From Bradyrhizobium huanghuaihaiense (lineage in GTDB: Bacteria > Pseudomonadota > Alphaproteobacteria > Rhizobiales > Xanthobacteraceae): a stretch of DNA of 64,000 nucleotides. The notes beneath the pieces are model-generated. The model was not told the DNA's origin and made no database searches. It was given only the letters and a program-made list of their open reading frames with translations. Shown here in pieces: positions 8,297-17,774 of the stretch (position 1 is the first letter of the stretch; each line of letters starts with the position of its first letter). The DNA lies in assembly GCF_007830635.1 (NCBI RefSeq), contig NZ_VLLA01000018.1, positions 62,001-126,000 of the forward strand. Direction: 5' to 3'. The translations under genes and the position numbers were made by a program.

Positions 8297-10093
8297 ATGT
8301 CCATTCTCCGTCTCTATTCCCGCGTTCTCGAGCTACTCGGCAAGGAGGCACGGCTGGGCTGGCTGCTCGCGGTCGCCAACCTCCTGCTCGCCGCCTCGCA
8401 ATTCGCGGAACCCGTGCTGTTCGGCCGGATCGTCGACGTGCTCTCAGGCAAGACCGTTGCCGGCTCGAGCTCGGCCTGGCCGTTCCTGGCCGCCTGGGTG
8501 GCGTTCGGGCTGTTCACCATCGCCTGCAGCGCGCTCGTCGCCCTGCAGGCCGACCGGCTCTCGCACCGGCAGCGCCAGGCGGTGCTGACCGACTATTTCG
8601 AGCACATCCTGCAGCTGCCGCTGACCTTCCACTCCGGCACCCATTCGGGCCGGCTGATGAAGGTGATGCTCAACGGCACCGATGCGCTGTGGCGGCTGTG
8701 GCTCGGCTTCTTCCGCGAGCATTTCGCCGCGATCCTCTCGGTCGTGGTGCTGCTGCCGCTGTCGCTGTACCTGAACTGGCGGCTCGCGATCCTGCTGTTC
8801 GTGCTCTGTGTCGTCTTCACCGCGCTGACGACCTTCGTGGTGCGCAAGACCTTCGGCATGCAGATGGAGGTCGAGGAGCACTACAGCGAGCTCTCCGCGC
8901 GCGCCTCCGACGCGCTCGGCAACGTCGCGCTGGTGCAGAGCTTCGTCCGCGTCGAATCCGAGGTGAAGGGGCTGCGCTCCGTCGCCGACGAGCTGCTGGC
9001 CGCGCAGATGCCGGTGCTGTCCTGGTGGGCGCTCGTCACCGTGATCACGCGGGCCTCGACCACCATCACTGTGCTCGCGATCTTCACCCTCGGCATCGCC
9101 CTGCACGACCAGGGGCTGACCTCGGTCGGCGAGATCGTGATGTTCGTGAGCTTCGCGACGATGCTGATCCAGAAGCTCGAGCAGGTCGTGAGCTTCATCA
9201 ACAACGTCTTCATGGAGGCGCCGCGCCTGCGTGAGTTCTTCAACGTGCTCGACGCCGTGCCCGCCGTCCACGACCGGCCCGACGCGATCGATGCCGGCCG
9301 GCTGTCCGGCCTCGTCGAGTTCAACGACGTCACCTTCTCCTATGACGGCAAGCGGCCGGCGATCGAGGACCTCACCTTCACCGCACTGCCCGGCCAGACC
9401 ATCGCGCTGGTCGGGCCGACCGGCGCCGGCAAATCCACCGCGATCGCGCTCTTGCACCGCGCCTTCGATCCGCAATCCGGCTTCATCAAGATCGACGGCA
9501 TGGACGTCCGCGGCGTGACGCTGACCTCGCTGCGGCGAAACATCGGCGTCGTGTTCCAGGAAGCGCTGCTGTTCAACCGCTCGATCCAGGAGAATTTGCG
9601 CGTCGGCAAGCCGGATGCGACCGAGGCCGAGATGCGGAAAGCGGCCGAGCGCGCGCAGGCGCTCGATTTCATCGAGCGCAGCGGCGGCTTTGCGACCAAT
9701 GCCGGCGAGCGCGGCCGCATGCTCTCCGGCGGCGAGCGCCAGCGCCTCTCGATCGCCCGCGCGCTGCTGAAGGATCCGCCGATCCTGATCCTGGACGAGG
9801 CCACCTCCGCGCTCGACGCCGTCACCGAGGTCAAGGTGAACGCTGCTCTCGACGAAGTGATGAAGGGCCGTACCACCTTCGTGATCGCCCATCGCCTCTC
9901 CACCATCCGCAACGCCACGCGGATCCTGGTGTTCGAGAATGGACGCGTGATCGAAACCGGAACTTTCGATGAACTCGTAGCCAAAGGCGGCCATTTTGCA
10001 GAGATGGCCAAGGCCCAGTTCATGGTCCAGGAGAACGCACGGGCCAGCGTGACGGCCGCCGAGGCTGCCGCGACAGCTGTCAAATCCCCTTAG
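8297..10093 (+). CDS. ndvA: NdvA-like glucan exporter, fused ABC permease/ATPase
   Basis: A 598-residue half-transporter with an N-terminal membrane domain (about residues 20-310, six helices) and a C-terminal ATPase. Walker [10 protein letters not shown] is near residue 373, the signature [13 protein letters not shown] near 476 and Walker [13 protein letters not shown] near 495. The N-terminus ([20 protein letters not shown]-like) resembles NdvA/ChvA, which exports cyclic beta-glucans to the periplasm in rhizobia, where they matter for osmotic adaptation and host infection. No glucan synthase gene (ndvB/ndvC) is adjacent, so the substrate is inferred from family resemblance only. I start at ATG 8297; a TTG four codons upstream is also in frame. 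Confidence 0.82.
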   Translation: MSILRLYSRVLELLGKEARLGWLLAVANLLLAASQFAEPVLFGRIVDVLSGKTVAGSSSAWPFLAAWVAFGLFTIACSALVALQADRLSHRQRQAVLTDYFEHILQLPLTFHSGTHSGRLMKVMLNGTDALWRLWLGFFREHFAAILSVVVLLPLSLYLNWRLAILLFVLCVVFTALTTFVVRKTFGMQMEVEEHYSELSARASDALGNVALVQSFVRVESEVKGLRSVADELLAAQMPVLSWWALVTVITRASTTITVLAIFTLGIALHDQGLTSVGEIVMFVSFATMLIQKLEQVVSFINNVFMEAPRLREFFNVLDAVPAVHDRPDAIDAGRLSGLVEFNDVTFSYDGKRPAIEDLTFTALPGQTIALVGPTGAGKSTAIALLHRAFDPQSGFIKIDGMDVRGVTLTSLRRNIGVVFQEALLFNRSIQENLRVGKPDATEAEMRKAAERAQALDFIERSGGFATNAGERGRMLSGGERQRLSIARALLKDPPILILDEATSALDAVTEVKVNAALDEVMKGRTTFVIAHRLSTIRNATRILVFENGRVIETGTFDELVAKGGHFAEMAKAQFMVQENARASVTAAEAAATAVKSP

Positions 10094-10283
10094 CAAGTCC
10101 CGAGAGGACCGTCGAAATTCGGCCTACTTCCTTGCGGAATACCCACCCGAAGCCCCTATTCTCGACGCACGAGCCGGTATAGGTTTGCGACGCCGCAAGC
10201 GGCGGCGCCGGATTTCAGAACCCGAAACTCAGATCACGAGAACCGCCCGTATCAGGCGGATCTCCAAGGACCGGAATCGGATA

Positions 10284-11744
10284 GTGCACGCCCTTCGCCC
10301 GCTGCTTCGCAAATCCCTGTTCAACCTGTTCGCTGCGGCCTTCGCATGTGTCGTGCTGCTCGCGCCGCGCGCGGCGAGCGCCGAAGCGCTGCTGCTGATC
10401 GAGGCCGATAGCGGCAAGGTGCTGCAGGCGGACAACGCGACCATTCCCTGGTATCCGGCCTCCGTCACCAAGATCATGACAGCCTATGTGACGCTGAAGG
10501 CGGTGAAGGACGGCAGGCTCACGCTCGACACGCTGCTCACGGTGTCGCCGACGGCCGCCTCGCAGTCGCCCTCGAAGATGGGGTTCCGTCCGGGAACACA
10601 GCTCACGGTCGACAATGCGCTGAAGATGATGATGGTGAAGTCGGCGAACGACATGGCCGTGGTGCTCGCCGAAGGCGTCGGCGGTTCGATCGACGGCTTC
10701 TCCGCGATGATGAACGACACAGCGCAGAAGCTCGGCATGACGCAGACGAGCTACGTCAATCCAAACGGCCTGCCCGCCGACGGCCAGATCACTTCGGCCC
10801 GCGACCTCGGCATTCTCGCCCGCTCGTTCCTGCGCGATCTGCCCGAATACGAATACTTCGTGCACATTCCGGCGATCCGCTTCGGCAAGCGCACCACCGG
10901 CAATTTCAACAAGCTGATCGGCCGCTATCCCGGCGCCGACGGTTTCAAGACCGGCTTCATCTGCGCCTCCGGCTACAACCTCGTGGCCTCGGCGACGCGC
11001 AACGGCCGCCGGTTGATCGCGGTGGTGCTGGGTGCGAACTCCGGCACCGCGCGCGCAGTGAAGGCGGCGCAGCTGCTCGAGCGCGGCTTCAGCCAGGACG
11101 GTCTCACCTGGCTCCGCCCCTCGCTCGGCACCGTCGACAAGCTGGTGCCGGTCGATGCCTCGCCGCCGAACCTGCGCGACGAGATGTGCGGCGGTCATCG
11201 CAAGCGGCCGGCCAGCGACGACGACGACGCGCTGATCGCAGCCAATGGCGGCACGTCCGGATCGGCCTCCGCGACCGGCGGTGAAGCTCAGGTGACGTTC
11301 TTTACGGCCGGCCTCCAGCCGCCCTTGATGAAGGCCTCCGAGCTGATGGCCTCGGCGCCGGCGGCGACCGAGCCCGTGCTCGTCTATACCGGTCCGACCC
11401 GCACCGGCACCGCCCTGATCGCCGCGGTCGCGGCCGATGCCGACCAGCAGGCGACGCCAAAACCGCGTGGCAAGAAGTCGCGCGTCGCGAAGAAGCCTGA
11501 TGCAGCCGACAAGCCCGCCGATAAGCCGAAGGACGCGAAGACGGCAGCGGCGAAGACGGCAGCGGCAAAGCCGGATGCCAAACCGACCGACGGCAAGACC
11601 GCAGCCAAGCCGGCTGGGACCAAGCATGCCGCGGCCAAGCCCGATGCGGCGGCAAAGCCCGCGGCGAGCGGCGACCAGGCCGTGAAGCCCGCCAAGCCCA
11701 AGGCCGCAACCAAGCCTCCCGCCAAGCCGGCCAACAACAGCTAA
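10284..11744 (+). CDS. D-alanyl-D-alanine carboxypeptidase (penicillin-binding protein, DacA type)
   Basis: A serine peptidase of family S11 that trims the terminal D-alanine from peptidoglycan stem peptides in the periplasm. Motifs are SVTK at about residue 60 (nucleophile serine), SAN at 120 and KTG at 222, after a signal peptide ending near AASAEA. The catalytic domain ends near residue 290. It is followed by an unusual 170-residue tail that becomes a lysine/alanine/proline repeat (KPADKPKDAKTAAAKTAAAK and similar), strongly basic and probably disordered. I chose the GTG at 10284 directly before the signal peptide; the frame is open upstream but only arginine-rich there. A terminator-like hairpin follows. 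Confidence 0.88.
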   Translation: MHALRPLLRKSLFNLFAAAFACVVLLAPRAASAEALLLIEADSGKVLQADNATIPWYPASVTKIMTAYVTLKAVKDGRLTLDTLLTVSPTAASQSPSKMGFRPGTQLTVDNALKMMMVKSANDMAVVLAEGVGGSIDGFSAMMNDTAQKLGMTQTSYVNPNGLPADGQITSARDLGILARSFLRDLPEYEYFVHIPAIRFGKRTTGNFNKLIGRYPGADGFKTGFICASGYNLVASATRNGRRLIAVVLGANSGTARAVKAAQLLERGFSQDGLTWLRPSLGTVDKLVPVDASPPNLRDEMCGGHRKRPASDDDDALIAANGGTSGSASATGGEAQVTFFTAGLQPPLMKASELMASAPAATEPVLVYTGPTRTGTALIAAVAADADQQATPKPRGKKSRVAKKPDAADKPADKPKDAKTAAAKTAAAKPDAKPTDGKTAAKPAGTKHAAAKPDAAAKPAASGDQAVKPAKPKAATKPPAKPANNS

Positions 11745-11759
11745 CGCCCCCGCGAGGCT

Positions 11760-11802
11760 AAAACCGCGGCCCGCGCTTCGCACCTGCGGGAAGCGCGGTT
11801 TT
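11760..11802 (+). terminator. Probable terminator after the carboxypeptidase gene
   Basis: Arms AAAACCGCG and CGCGGTTTT (9 bp) enclose an inner CCCGC/GCGGG hairpin, beginning 16 bases after the stop codon. The T-run is only four bases. Confidence 0.6.
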
Positions 11803-11940
11803 GCGACGATTCCAGTAGCCACTCTCCGACCTTTGCCCTAAGCCACGACGGCTTGCCACCCGTTGCGGCAGGCTCGATACTGGCGGCAACGAGGCAAGCC
11901 CGAGACACAACGGGCTCTGGTAAATTGAGGGGAGTTTTCC

Positions 11941-13626
11941 ATGGAGCGCATCTGGCTCAAGCAATATCCGCCCGGCGTGCCTGCTGATATCGAGCCGACG
12001 CAATACGCATCGCTGGTCGACCTCTTGGAGGAGAGCTTCACCAAGTTCGCCGACCGCAAGGCGTTCATCTGCATGGACAAGTCGATCAGCTATCGCGACC
12101 TCGACCAGATGTCGGTCGCGCTCGCCGCTTACTTGCAAGGCCGCGGGCTGCAGCGCGGCGCGCGCGTCGCCATCATGATGCCGAACGTGCTGCAATATCC
12201 GGTCGCGACCGCCGCGGTGCTGCGGGCGGGCTTCGCCGTCGTCAACGTCAACCCGCTCTACACCCCGCGCGAGCTCGAGCACCAGCTCAAGGATTCCGGC
12301 GCCGAAGCCATCATCGTGCTGGAGAATTTTGCGCACACCGTCGAGCAGGTGATCGCGAAGACGCCGGTGAAGCACGTCATCGTCGCCAGCATGGGCGACC
12401 TGCTCGGCTTCAAGGGCGTGATCGTCAATCTCGTCGTCCGCCGCGTCAAGAAGATGGTGCCGGCCTGGTCGCTGCCGGGCGCGGTGTCGTTCAACGACGC
12501 GCTGTCGTCCGGCCGCTCTCTGGCCTTCAACAAGCCAAAGCTGTCGCCGGGCGACGTCGCCTTCCTGCAATATACCGGCGGCACGACCGGCGTCTCCAAG
12601 GGCGCGACCCTGGTCCACCGCAACATCGTTGCCAACGTTCTGCAGAACGACGCCTGGCTCCAGCCGGCGCTGGCCCAGCCGCCGCATGTCGAGCAGCTCA
12701 TGATCGTCTGCGCGCTGCCGCTCTATCACATCTTCGCGCTGACGGCCTGCTACCTGCTCGCGGTGCGCGCCGGCGGCTGCAATCTGCTGATCCCCAATCC
12801 GCGCGACATCGCCGGCTTCGTCAAGGAGCTGGCAAAGTACCAGGTCAACAGCTTCCCGGCCGTCAACACGCTCTACAACGGCCTGATGCACCACCCGGAT
12901 TTCAAGAAGCTCGACTTCTCCAAGCTGAAGATCTCCAACGGCGGCGGCATGGCGGTGCAGCGCTCCGTCGCCGAGCAGTGGAAGGCGGTGACCGGCTGCT
13001 TCATCGCCGAAGGCTACGGCCTGTCCGAGACCTCGCCGACGCTCACCTGCAACCCCGCGACCACCACCGAATTCTCGGGATCGATCGGCATTCCCGTGCC
13101 CTCGACCTACATCTCGATCCGCGATGACGACGGCAACGAAGTGCCGCTCGGCCAGGCCGGCGAGATCTGCGCCAAGGGCCCGCAGGTGATGTCGGGCTAC
13201 TGGAACAGGCCGGAGGAGACCGCCAAGGTCATGACGGCGGACGGCTATTTCCGCACCGGCGACATCGGCATCATGGACGAGAAGGGCTACACCAAGATCG
13301 TCGATCGCAAGAAGGACATGATCCTGGTCTCCGGCTTCAACGTCTATCCCAACGAGATCGAGGAAGTGATCGCGAGCCATCCCGGCGTGCTCGAATGCGC
13401 CGTGATCGGCATCCCCGATGCCAAATCCGGCGAGGCGGTGAAGGCGTTCGTCGTGAAGAAGGACCCGAACCTCACCGCCGAAGCCGTGATCAAGTTCTGC
13501 CAGGAGCAGCTCACCGGCTACAAGGTGCCCAAGCACATCGAATTCCGCACCGACCTGCCGAAGACCAATGTCGGCAAGATCCTGCGCCGGCAGCTTCGGG
13601 ACGAGAAGAAGGCGGAGGCGGCGTAA
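11941..13626 (+). CDS. fadD: Long-chain fatty acid--CoA ligase
   Basis: The 561-residue enzyme activates long-chain fatty acids to acyl-CoA through an acyl-AMP intermediate, at the cytoplasmic face of the membrane, for beta-oxidation. The P-loop motif YTGGTTGVSKGA is near residue 212, followed by EGYGLSETSPTLTCNP, the hinge segment GYFRTGDIGIMDEKGY, DRKKDMILVSGFNVYPNEIE (FACS signature) and the C-terminal catalytic lysine in NVGKILRRQLR. The N-terminus MERIWLKQYPPGVPADI is typical of proteobacterial FadD. The ATG at 11941 has GAGGGGAG eight bases upstream. The DUF924 gene follows after 16 bases, so they are probably co-transcribed. Confidence 0.93.
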   Translation: MERIWLKQYPPGVPADIEPTQYASLVDLLEESFTKFADRKAFICMDKSISYRDLDQMSVALAAYLQGRGLQRGARVAIMMPNVLQYPVATAAVLRAGFAVVNVNPLYTPRELEHQLKDSGAEAIIVLENFAHTVEQVIAKTPVKHVIVASMGDLLGFKGVIVNLVVRRVKKMVPAWSLPGAVSFNDALSSGRSLAFNKPKLSPGDVAFLQYTGGTTGVSKGATLVHRNIVANVLQNDAWLQPALAQPPHVEQLMIVCALPLYHIFALTACYLLAVRAGGCNLLIPNPRDIAGFVKELAKYQVNSFPAVNTLYNGLMHHPDFKKLDFSKLKISNGGGMAVQRSVAEQWKAVTGCFIAEGYGLSETSPTLTCNPATTTEFSGSIGIPVPSTYISIRDDDGNEVPLGQAGEICAKGPQVMSGYWNRPEETAKVMTADGYFRTGDIGIMDEKGYTKIVDRKKDMILVSGFNVYPNEIEEVIASHPGVLECAVIGIPDAKSGEAVKAFVVKKDPNLTAEAVIKFCQEQLTGYKVPKHIEFRTDLPKTNVGKILRRQLRDEKKAEAA

Positions 13627-13642
13627 CGCGCGCCTCCCGTTC

Positions 13643-14197
13643 ATGACCGACGCCCGCGACATCACGCCGGCAGGCGTTCTCGCCTTCTGGCGAGAGGCCG
13701 GCCACGAACGCTGGTACGAGCGCAATGACGCCTTCGACGCGGACGTGCGACACCGTTTTGCCGCGCTCTGGCAGAAGGCCGTCGCCGGCGAACTCTCGTC
13801 ATGGGAGGATAGCGACGACGGCGCACTCGCGCTGATCATCGTGCTCGACCAGTTTCCCCGCAACATGTTTCGCGGCACTCGGCAAGCCTTTGGCAGCGAC
13901 GCCTTGGCACGCGATGTCGCCCGCCGCGCCATCGCGCGGGGCGTCGACCGCAGGATCGATCCCATCCTGCTCGAATTCCTCTACATGCCCTTCATGCATT
14001 CGGAGCACCTGCCCGACCAGTTGCACTGCGTCGCGCTGTTTGCGAACACCGACAATACCGAGAACCAGAAATACGCCCGGGAGCACGCCGACATCATCGA
14101 GCGGTTCGGCCGCTTCCCCCACCGCAACCGCATCCTTGGCCGCGACACCACCGAGGAAGAACAGGCCTTCCTCGACGGCGGCGGATTTGCGGGCTGA
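13643..14197 (+). CDS. DUF924 family protein
   Basis: A 184-residue member of the DUF924 family, a widespread all-alpha fold with TPR-like shape and no assigned reaction. The family hallmarks are the opening GVLAFWREAGHERWYERNDA, the central ALALIIVLDQFPRNMFRGTR, FLYMPFMHSEHLPDQ and RFGRFPHRNRILGRDTTEEE near the C-terminus. It starts 16 bases after fadD, which suggests a shared transcript, although the family is not known to take part in fatty acid metabolism. The ATG at 13643 directly precedes the conserved region. Confidence 0.85.
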   Translation: MTDARDITPAGVLAFWREAGHERWYERNDAFDADVRHRFAALWQKAVAGELSSWEDSDDGALALIIVLDQFPRNMFRGTRQAFGSDALARDVARRAIARGVDRRIDPILLEFLYMPFMHSEHLPDQLHCVALFANTDNTENQKYAREHADIIERFGRFPHRNRILGRDTTEEEQAFLDGGGFAG

Positions 14198-14305
14198 TGA
14201 CATCACGGTGAAGGGCCACGGCCCACGTCGCTTTCCCCGCCGGCAATATTGTGCGGGCCCGCCGCTCGGTCTAAAAAGCGGGACCGATTTTCAGGGAGAC
14301 TGACG

Positions 14306-14791
14306 ATGGCGATCCAGACTGGCGACAAGCTGCCCGAGGCGAAATTCCGCGTAATGACGGCGGAAGGCCCGCAGGTGAAGACCACCGACGATATCTTCAA
14401 GGGCAAGAAGGTGGCGCTGTTCGCCGTGCCCGGCGCCTATACCGGCACCTGCCACAAGATGCATCTGCCGAGCATCTTCCTCAACGCCTACGCCATGAAG
14501 GACAAGGGCGTCGACACCATCGCCATCGTCTCGGTCAACGACGCCTTCGTCATGAACGCCTGGAAGCGCGACACCGACCAGCGCGACGAGGCGATCTTCC
14601 TCGCCGACGGCAATGCCGAGTTCGCCAAGGCGATCGGCATGGAGCTAGATGCTTCCGCCAACGGCCTCGGCATCCGCTCCAAGCGCTATTCGATGCTGGT
14701 CGAGGACGGCGTGGTGAAGAAGCTGAACCTCGAAGCCATGCCCGGCAAGGTCGAGGTCTCCGGCGGCGATACGCTGCTCGGGCAGCTCTGA
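14306..14791 (+). CDS. Peroxiredoxin (Prx5 / AhpE-like redoxin)
   Basis: A 161-residue thiol peroxidase that reduces hydrogen peroxide and alkyl hydroperoxides in the cytoplasm. The peroxidatic cysteine is in PGAYTGTCHKMHLP (about residue 49), the Prx5-type version of the PxxxTxxC motif with the HLP that follows it. The end SGGDTLLGQL is also typical. Length fits the Prx5 class. CAGGGAG lies eight bases before the ATG. It is transcribed toward the convergent ispH-thrB-rnhA operon, and in many alphaproteobacteria a peroxiredoxin of this class neighbours those genes. Confidence 0.9.
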   Translation: MAIQTGDKLPEAKFRVMTAEGPQVKTTDDIFKGKKVALFAVPGAYTGTCHKMHLPSIFLNAYAMKDKGVDTIAIVSVNDAFVMNAWKRDTDQRDEAIFLADGNAEFAKAIGMELDASANGLGIRSKRYSMLVEDGVVKKLNLEAMPGKVEVSGGDTLLGQL

Positions 14792-14808
14792 GCCACGGCG
14801 GAAGTGCC

Positions 14809-14897
14809 GTAGGGTGGGCAAAGGCGCGCCAGCGCCGTGCCCACCATCTGTCCCAGATTGAAAAAAGCCGTGGGCACGCTTCGCTTTGCCCACCCTA
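14809..14897. repeat. Intergenic palindromic repeat, family D
   Basis: Long arms GTAGGGTGGGCAAAGG and TTTGCCCACCCTAC enclose internal arms GCACGGCGCTGG-like and GTGGGCAC. It starts 18 bases after the peroxiredoxin stop codon and could also serve as its transcription stop. Only one copy is in this window. Confidence 0.8.
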
Positions 14898-14930
14898 CGA
14901 AACTGCCGTCGCTTCTAGCCGCGCTCTCGG

Positions 14931-15053
14931 TGTCGTCCCGGCGAAGGCCGGGACCCATACCCCCAGGGTGGAGTTGCGGCACGAGCTGGTAACCACGAGT
15001 CTTCGCCAAACTCGACCCTGTGGTTATGGATCCCGGCCTTCGCCGGGATGACC
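14931..15053. repeat. Intergenic palindromic repeat, family A copy 2
   Basis: Arms GTCGTCCCGGCGAAGGCCGG and CCGGCCTTCGCCGGGATGAC enclose the same interior as the other A copies (GGGACCCATA, CCCAGGG, TCTTCGCCAAA, TGTGGTTATGG). It lies between the convergent peroxiredoxin and rnhA genes. Confidence 0.85.
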
Positions 15054-15101
15054 GCGGGGATTGGGGTGCTAGGCGGTGACACAAGCGAAATGCGCCGCGT
15101 C

Positions 15102-15566
15102 CTACTCCCCCACCCGCTGCTGCAACCGCGCCTTCACGATCCCGTCGCGCGCGAGCTGATCGGCGCGCTCGTTCTCGGGATGGCCGGCATGGCCCTTGAC
15201 CCAGTGCCAGCGCACCTCGTGCTGCTTCAAGGCGGCGTCGAGGCGCTGCCATAGCTCGACATTCTTCACCGGCTTCTTGTCGGCGGTGCGCCAGCCGTTG
15301 CGCTTCCAGCCGAAGATCCAGCCGGTGATGCCCTGCCGGACATACTGGCTGTCGGTGTACAGATCGACCGTGCACGGCTTCTTCAGCGCCTCGAGCGCGG
15401 AGATCGCCGCCATCAGCTCCATCTGGTTGTTGGTGGTGTGGCGCTCGCCGCCGTTCAGCTCCTTCTCCTTGTCGCCGAACTTCAGGATCGCGCCCCAGCC
15501 GCCCGGCCCGGGATTCCCCGAGCAGGCGCCGTCGGTATAGATCGTGACGACGGGCTTTTCGCTCAC
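15102..15566 (-). CDS. rnhA: Ribonuclease HI
   Basis: A 154-residue cytoplasmic nuclease that cuts the RNA strand of RNA:DNA hybrids, removing R-loops and primers. All four catalytic acidic residues are present: D12 in [16 protein letters not shown]50 in [10 protein letters not shown]72 in YTDSQYV and D136 in NERADQLA, each two later than in the E. coli enzyme. The start is GTG at 15566, overlapping the thrB stop by four bases (GTGA), so translation is probably coupled to thrB. It is the last gene of ispH-thrB-rnhA. Confidence 0.96.
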   Translation of the reverse strand: MSEKPVVTIYTDGACSGNPGPGGWGAILKFGDKEKELNGGERHTTNNQMELMAAISALEALKKPCTVDLYTDSQYVRQGITGWIFGWKRNGWRTADKKPVKNVELWQRLDAALKQHEVRWHWVKGHAGHPENERADQLARDGIVKARLQQRVGE

Positions 15567-16546
15567 GCGACCAATCCTGATGGCATCAGCCCGTAATCGC
15601 GCACGCTCGATACGCTCTGATGGAAGCGCAGCTTGCGGACATATTCCAGCGGATCCTTCGGCTTGACCAGCGCGCCGGGCGGCACGTTGAGCCAATCCAC
15701 CAGCCGCGTCAGCAGGAAGCGGATCGCAGCGCCGCGCGCCAGCAGCGGCAGCGCAGCCTCTTCGGCTTCGCTCAGCTTGCGCACACGACCATAGGCATTG
15801 AGGAAGGCGCGCGCCTTGGTGACGTTGAAGGAATGATCCGGCTCGAAGCACCAGGCGTTGAGGCAGATCGCGACGTCATAGGCCAGCATGTCATTGCAGG
15901 CGAAGGTGAAGTCGATGATGCCGGAGAGCTTGTCGCCGAGGAAGAAGACGTTGTCGTTGAAGAGGTCGGCGTGGATCACGCCCTCCGGCAGGTTGGTCGG
16001 CCAGATCCCGCTCGCGAGATGATCGAGCTCGGCGGCGAGAAACGCACGCAGGCCGGGCTGTACCTCGTCGGCACGGCTCGACGCCGCGTCGAACAGCGGC
16101 CGCCAACCCCCAACCGACAGCGCATTGGCGCGCCGAACCGCGAAATTTGCGCCGGCCAGATGCATCCGGGCCAACCCCTCGCCGACGCCGGCGCAATGGG
16201 TCGCGTTCGGCTTGCGCGGCCAGACGCCTTCGAGAAAGGTGATGATCGCGGCGGGGCGGCCCGACAATTCGCGCAGCGCTTCGCCGTCCCGTCCCTTCAC
16301 GGGCAGCGGGCAATTGACGCCGTGCTCGGCGAGATGCGTCATCAGCGCGAGGAAGAAGGGCAGATCGTTCTTCGCCACGCGCTTCTCATAGAGCGTGAGG
16401 ATGAACGACCCCTGGCTGGTATGCAGCAGGAAGTTGGAGTTCTCGACGCCCTCGGCGATGCCCTTGTAGGAGAGCAATTCGCCGAGATCGTATTGTTTCA
16501 GGAAATCCGCAAGTTCGTCGGCGGCGACGTCGGTGTAGACCGCCAT
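15563..16546 (-). CDS. thrB: Homoserine kinase (APH-fold type)
   Basis: A 327-residue kinase that phosphorylates homoserine in threonine synthesis. It is the aminoglycoside-phosphotransferase-fold version used by alphaproteobacteria instead of the GHMP-type ThrB. Evidence is the start [40 protein letters not shown], the catalytic loop [20 protein letters not shown] and the metal-binding [20 protein letters not shown]. It begins six bases after ispH stops and overlaps rnhA by four bases, so the three genes form one operon. Confidence 0.93.
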   Translation of the reverse strand: MAVYTDVAADELADFLKQYDLGELLSYKGIAEGVENSNFLLHTSQGSFILTLYEKRVAKNDLPFFLALMTHLAEHGVNCPLPVKGRDGEALRELSGRPAAIITFLEGVWPRKPNATHCAGVGEGLARMHLAGANFAVRRANALSVGGWRPLFDAASSRADEVQPGLRAFLAAELDHLASGIWPTNLPEGVIHADLFNDNVFFLGDKLSGIIDFTFACNDMLAYDVAICLNAWCFEPDHSFNVTKARAFLNAYGRVRKLSEAEEAALPLLARGAAIRFLLTRLVDWLNVPPGALVKPKDPLEYVRKLRFHQSVSSVRDYGLMPSGLVA

Positions 16547-16552
16547 AAGGGT

Positions 16553-17521
16553 CTACTCGGCGGCAGCTTCGGGGCGCACCTGACGCGGCAGCGGGAAGAA
16601 CTCGTTCTCCTCCGCGGCCGAGACCGTCTCCACATGCAGCGTGTAGCGCTCGGCGAAGGCGTCCATGATCTCCTCGACAATCACTTCCGGCGCGGAGGCG
16701 CCCGCGGTGATGCCGAGGCTCGCGATGTTGCCGAACTTGTCCCAGTCGATGTCGGCGGCGCGCTGCGCCAGCACCGCGATCCTGCAGCCCTCGCGCTCGG
16801 CGACCTCGCGCAGGCGTTGCGAGTTCGACGAATTCGGCGCGCCGACCACGATCAAGGCGTCCACCACCGGCGCCACCTTCTTCACCGCGAGCTGGCGGTT
16901 GGTGGTGGCGTAGCAGATGTCTTCCTTGTGCGGCCCGTTGATGTTCGGGAAGCGCTCCTTGAGCAGCGCCACGATCTCCGCGGTGTCGTCGATCGACAGC
17001 GTGGTCTGGGTCACGAAGGCGAGGTTATCGGGGTCCTTCGGATTGATGGTCTTGGCGTCCTCGGCGGTCTCGATCAGGGTGACCGCGCCGACGGGGAGCT
17101 GGCCGAGCGTGCCGACCACCTCAGGGTGATGGGAATGGCCGATCAGGAAGATCTCGCGGCCGCGCTTGAAGTGGATCGCGGCCTCGCGGTGGACCTTGGT
17201 CACCAGCGGGCAGGTCGCATCCAGCGAGAACAGATTGCGGGACTGGGCGTCGGCCGGAACCGATTTCGGCACGCCATGGGCCGAGAACACCACCGGCGCG
17301 GTGGTATTTTCGGGGATTTCGGCCAGTTCCTCGACGAAGATGGCGCCCTTCTTTTTCAACCCATCGACGACGTACTTGTTGTGCACAATCTCATGGCGAA
17401 CATAGACGGGGGCGCCGTACTTATCGAGCGCCCGTTCCACGGTGTCGATCGCCCGGACCACCCCGGCACAGAAGCCGCGGGGAGAACAAAGCACGATCTT
17501 AAGGTCTGGTTTGGCTGACAT
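16553..17521 (-). CDS. ispH: 4-hydroxy-3-methylbut-2-enyl diphosphate reductase
   Basis: The 322-residue enzyme carries out the last step of the MEP isoprenoid pathway, converting HMBPP to IPP and DMAPP with a [4Fe-4S] cluster. The three cluster cysteines are visible: C12 in [12 protein letters not shown]104 in [11 protein letters not shown] and C203 in [10 protein letters not shown]. The substrate-binding histidines in [21 protein letters not shown] and [10 protein letters not shown] are also present. I start at MSAKPDLK (17521), eight codons inside the open frame, which matches the family start. It leads the operon with thrB and rnhA; a candidate promoter is at 17617-17645. Confidence 0.96.
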   Translation of the reverse strand: MSAKPDLKIVLCSPRGFCAGVVRAIDTVERALDKYGAPVYVRHEIVHNKYVVDGLKKKGAIFVEELAEIPENTTAPVVFSAHGVPKSVPADAQSRNLFSLDATCPLVTKVHREAAIHFKRGREIFLIGHSHHPEVVGTLGQLPVGAVTLIETAEDAKTINPKDPDNLAFVTQTTLSIDDTAEIVALLKERFPNINGPHKEDICYATTNRQLAVKKVAPVVDALIVVGAPNSSNSQRLREVAEREGCRIAVLAQRAADIDWDKFGNIASLGITAGASAPEVIVEEIMDAFAERYTLHVETVSAAEENEFFPLPRQVRPEAAAE

Positions 17522-17616
17522 TGGGCGATCTCGGGACCGAATCACCTCGCCAAATGGGGCGGGAAGCGGTCGGATGGATGAATGGGCTTAGGTACGGGCT
17601 TACGGGACTGCAGAGG

Positions 17617-17645
17617 GAATTGGGCCCCCTTTCGGGCGCTGTCAA
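17617..17645 (-). promoter_or_regulatory. Candidate promoter of the ispH-thrB-rnhA operon
   Basis: On the reverse strand a perfect TTGACA (17645-17640) is followed after 17 bases by CAATTC (17622-17617), a weak -10 match. The start codon is about 95 bases downstream. Confidence 0.35.
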
Positions 17646-17667
17646 GGCACTATCTATAGCAGAACCA

Positions 17668-17697
17668 TTGCGTGGCCAGCCCCTCCGGGCTTATATA
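17668..17697 (+). promoter_or_regulatory. Candidate promoter of trcR
   Basis: TTGCGT (17668-17673), an 18-base spacer and TATATA (17692-17697) point toward trcR, giving a leader of about 70 bases. It is divergent from the ispH promoter candidate in the same 253-base gap. Confidence 0.4.
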
Positions 17698-17774
17698 GCG
17701 CGAATTCCCTGTCATCGCTGATGACCACCGGTTTCGCCTCCAGAGGGGTGGGCGAAGCACAAAGGAGATTTGCC

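Noticed and set aside
8444-10096. Long reverse-strand frame opposite the NdvA-like gene
   Set aside because: The forward frame has complete ABC motifs; the reverse frame has none and is a codon-bias shadow.
11760-13960. Long reverse-strand frame of over 700 codons opposite fadD and the DUF924 gene
   Set aside because: Its predicted product is arginine, glutamate, alanine and histidine-rich with no family resemblance; it is the shadow of GC-rich codons in fadD.
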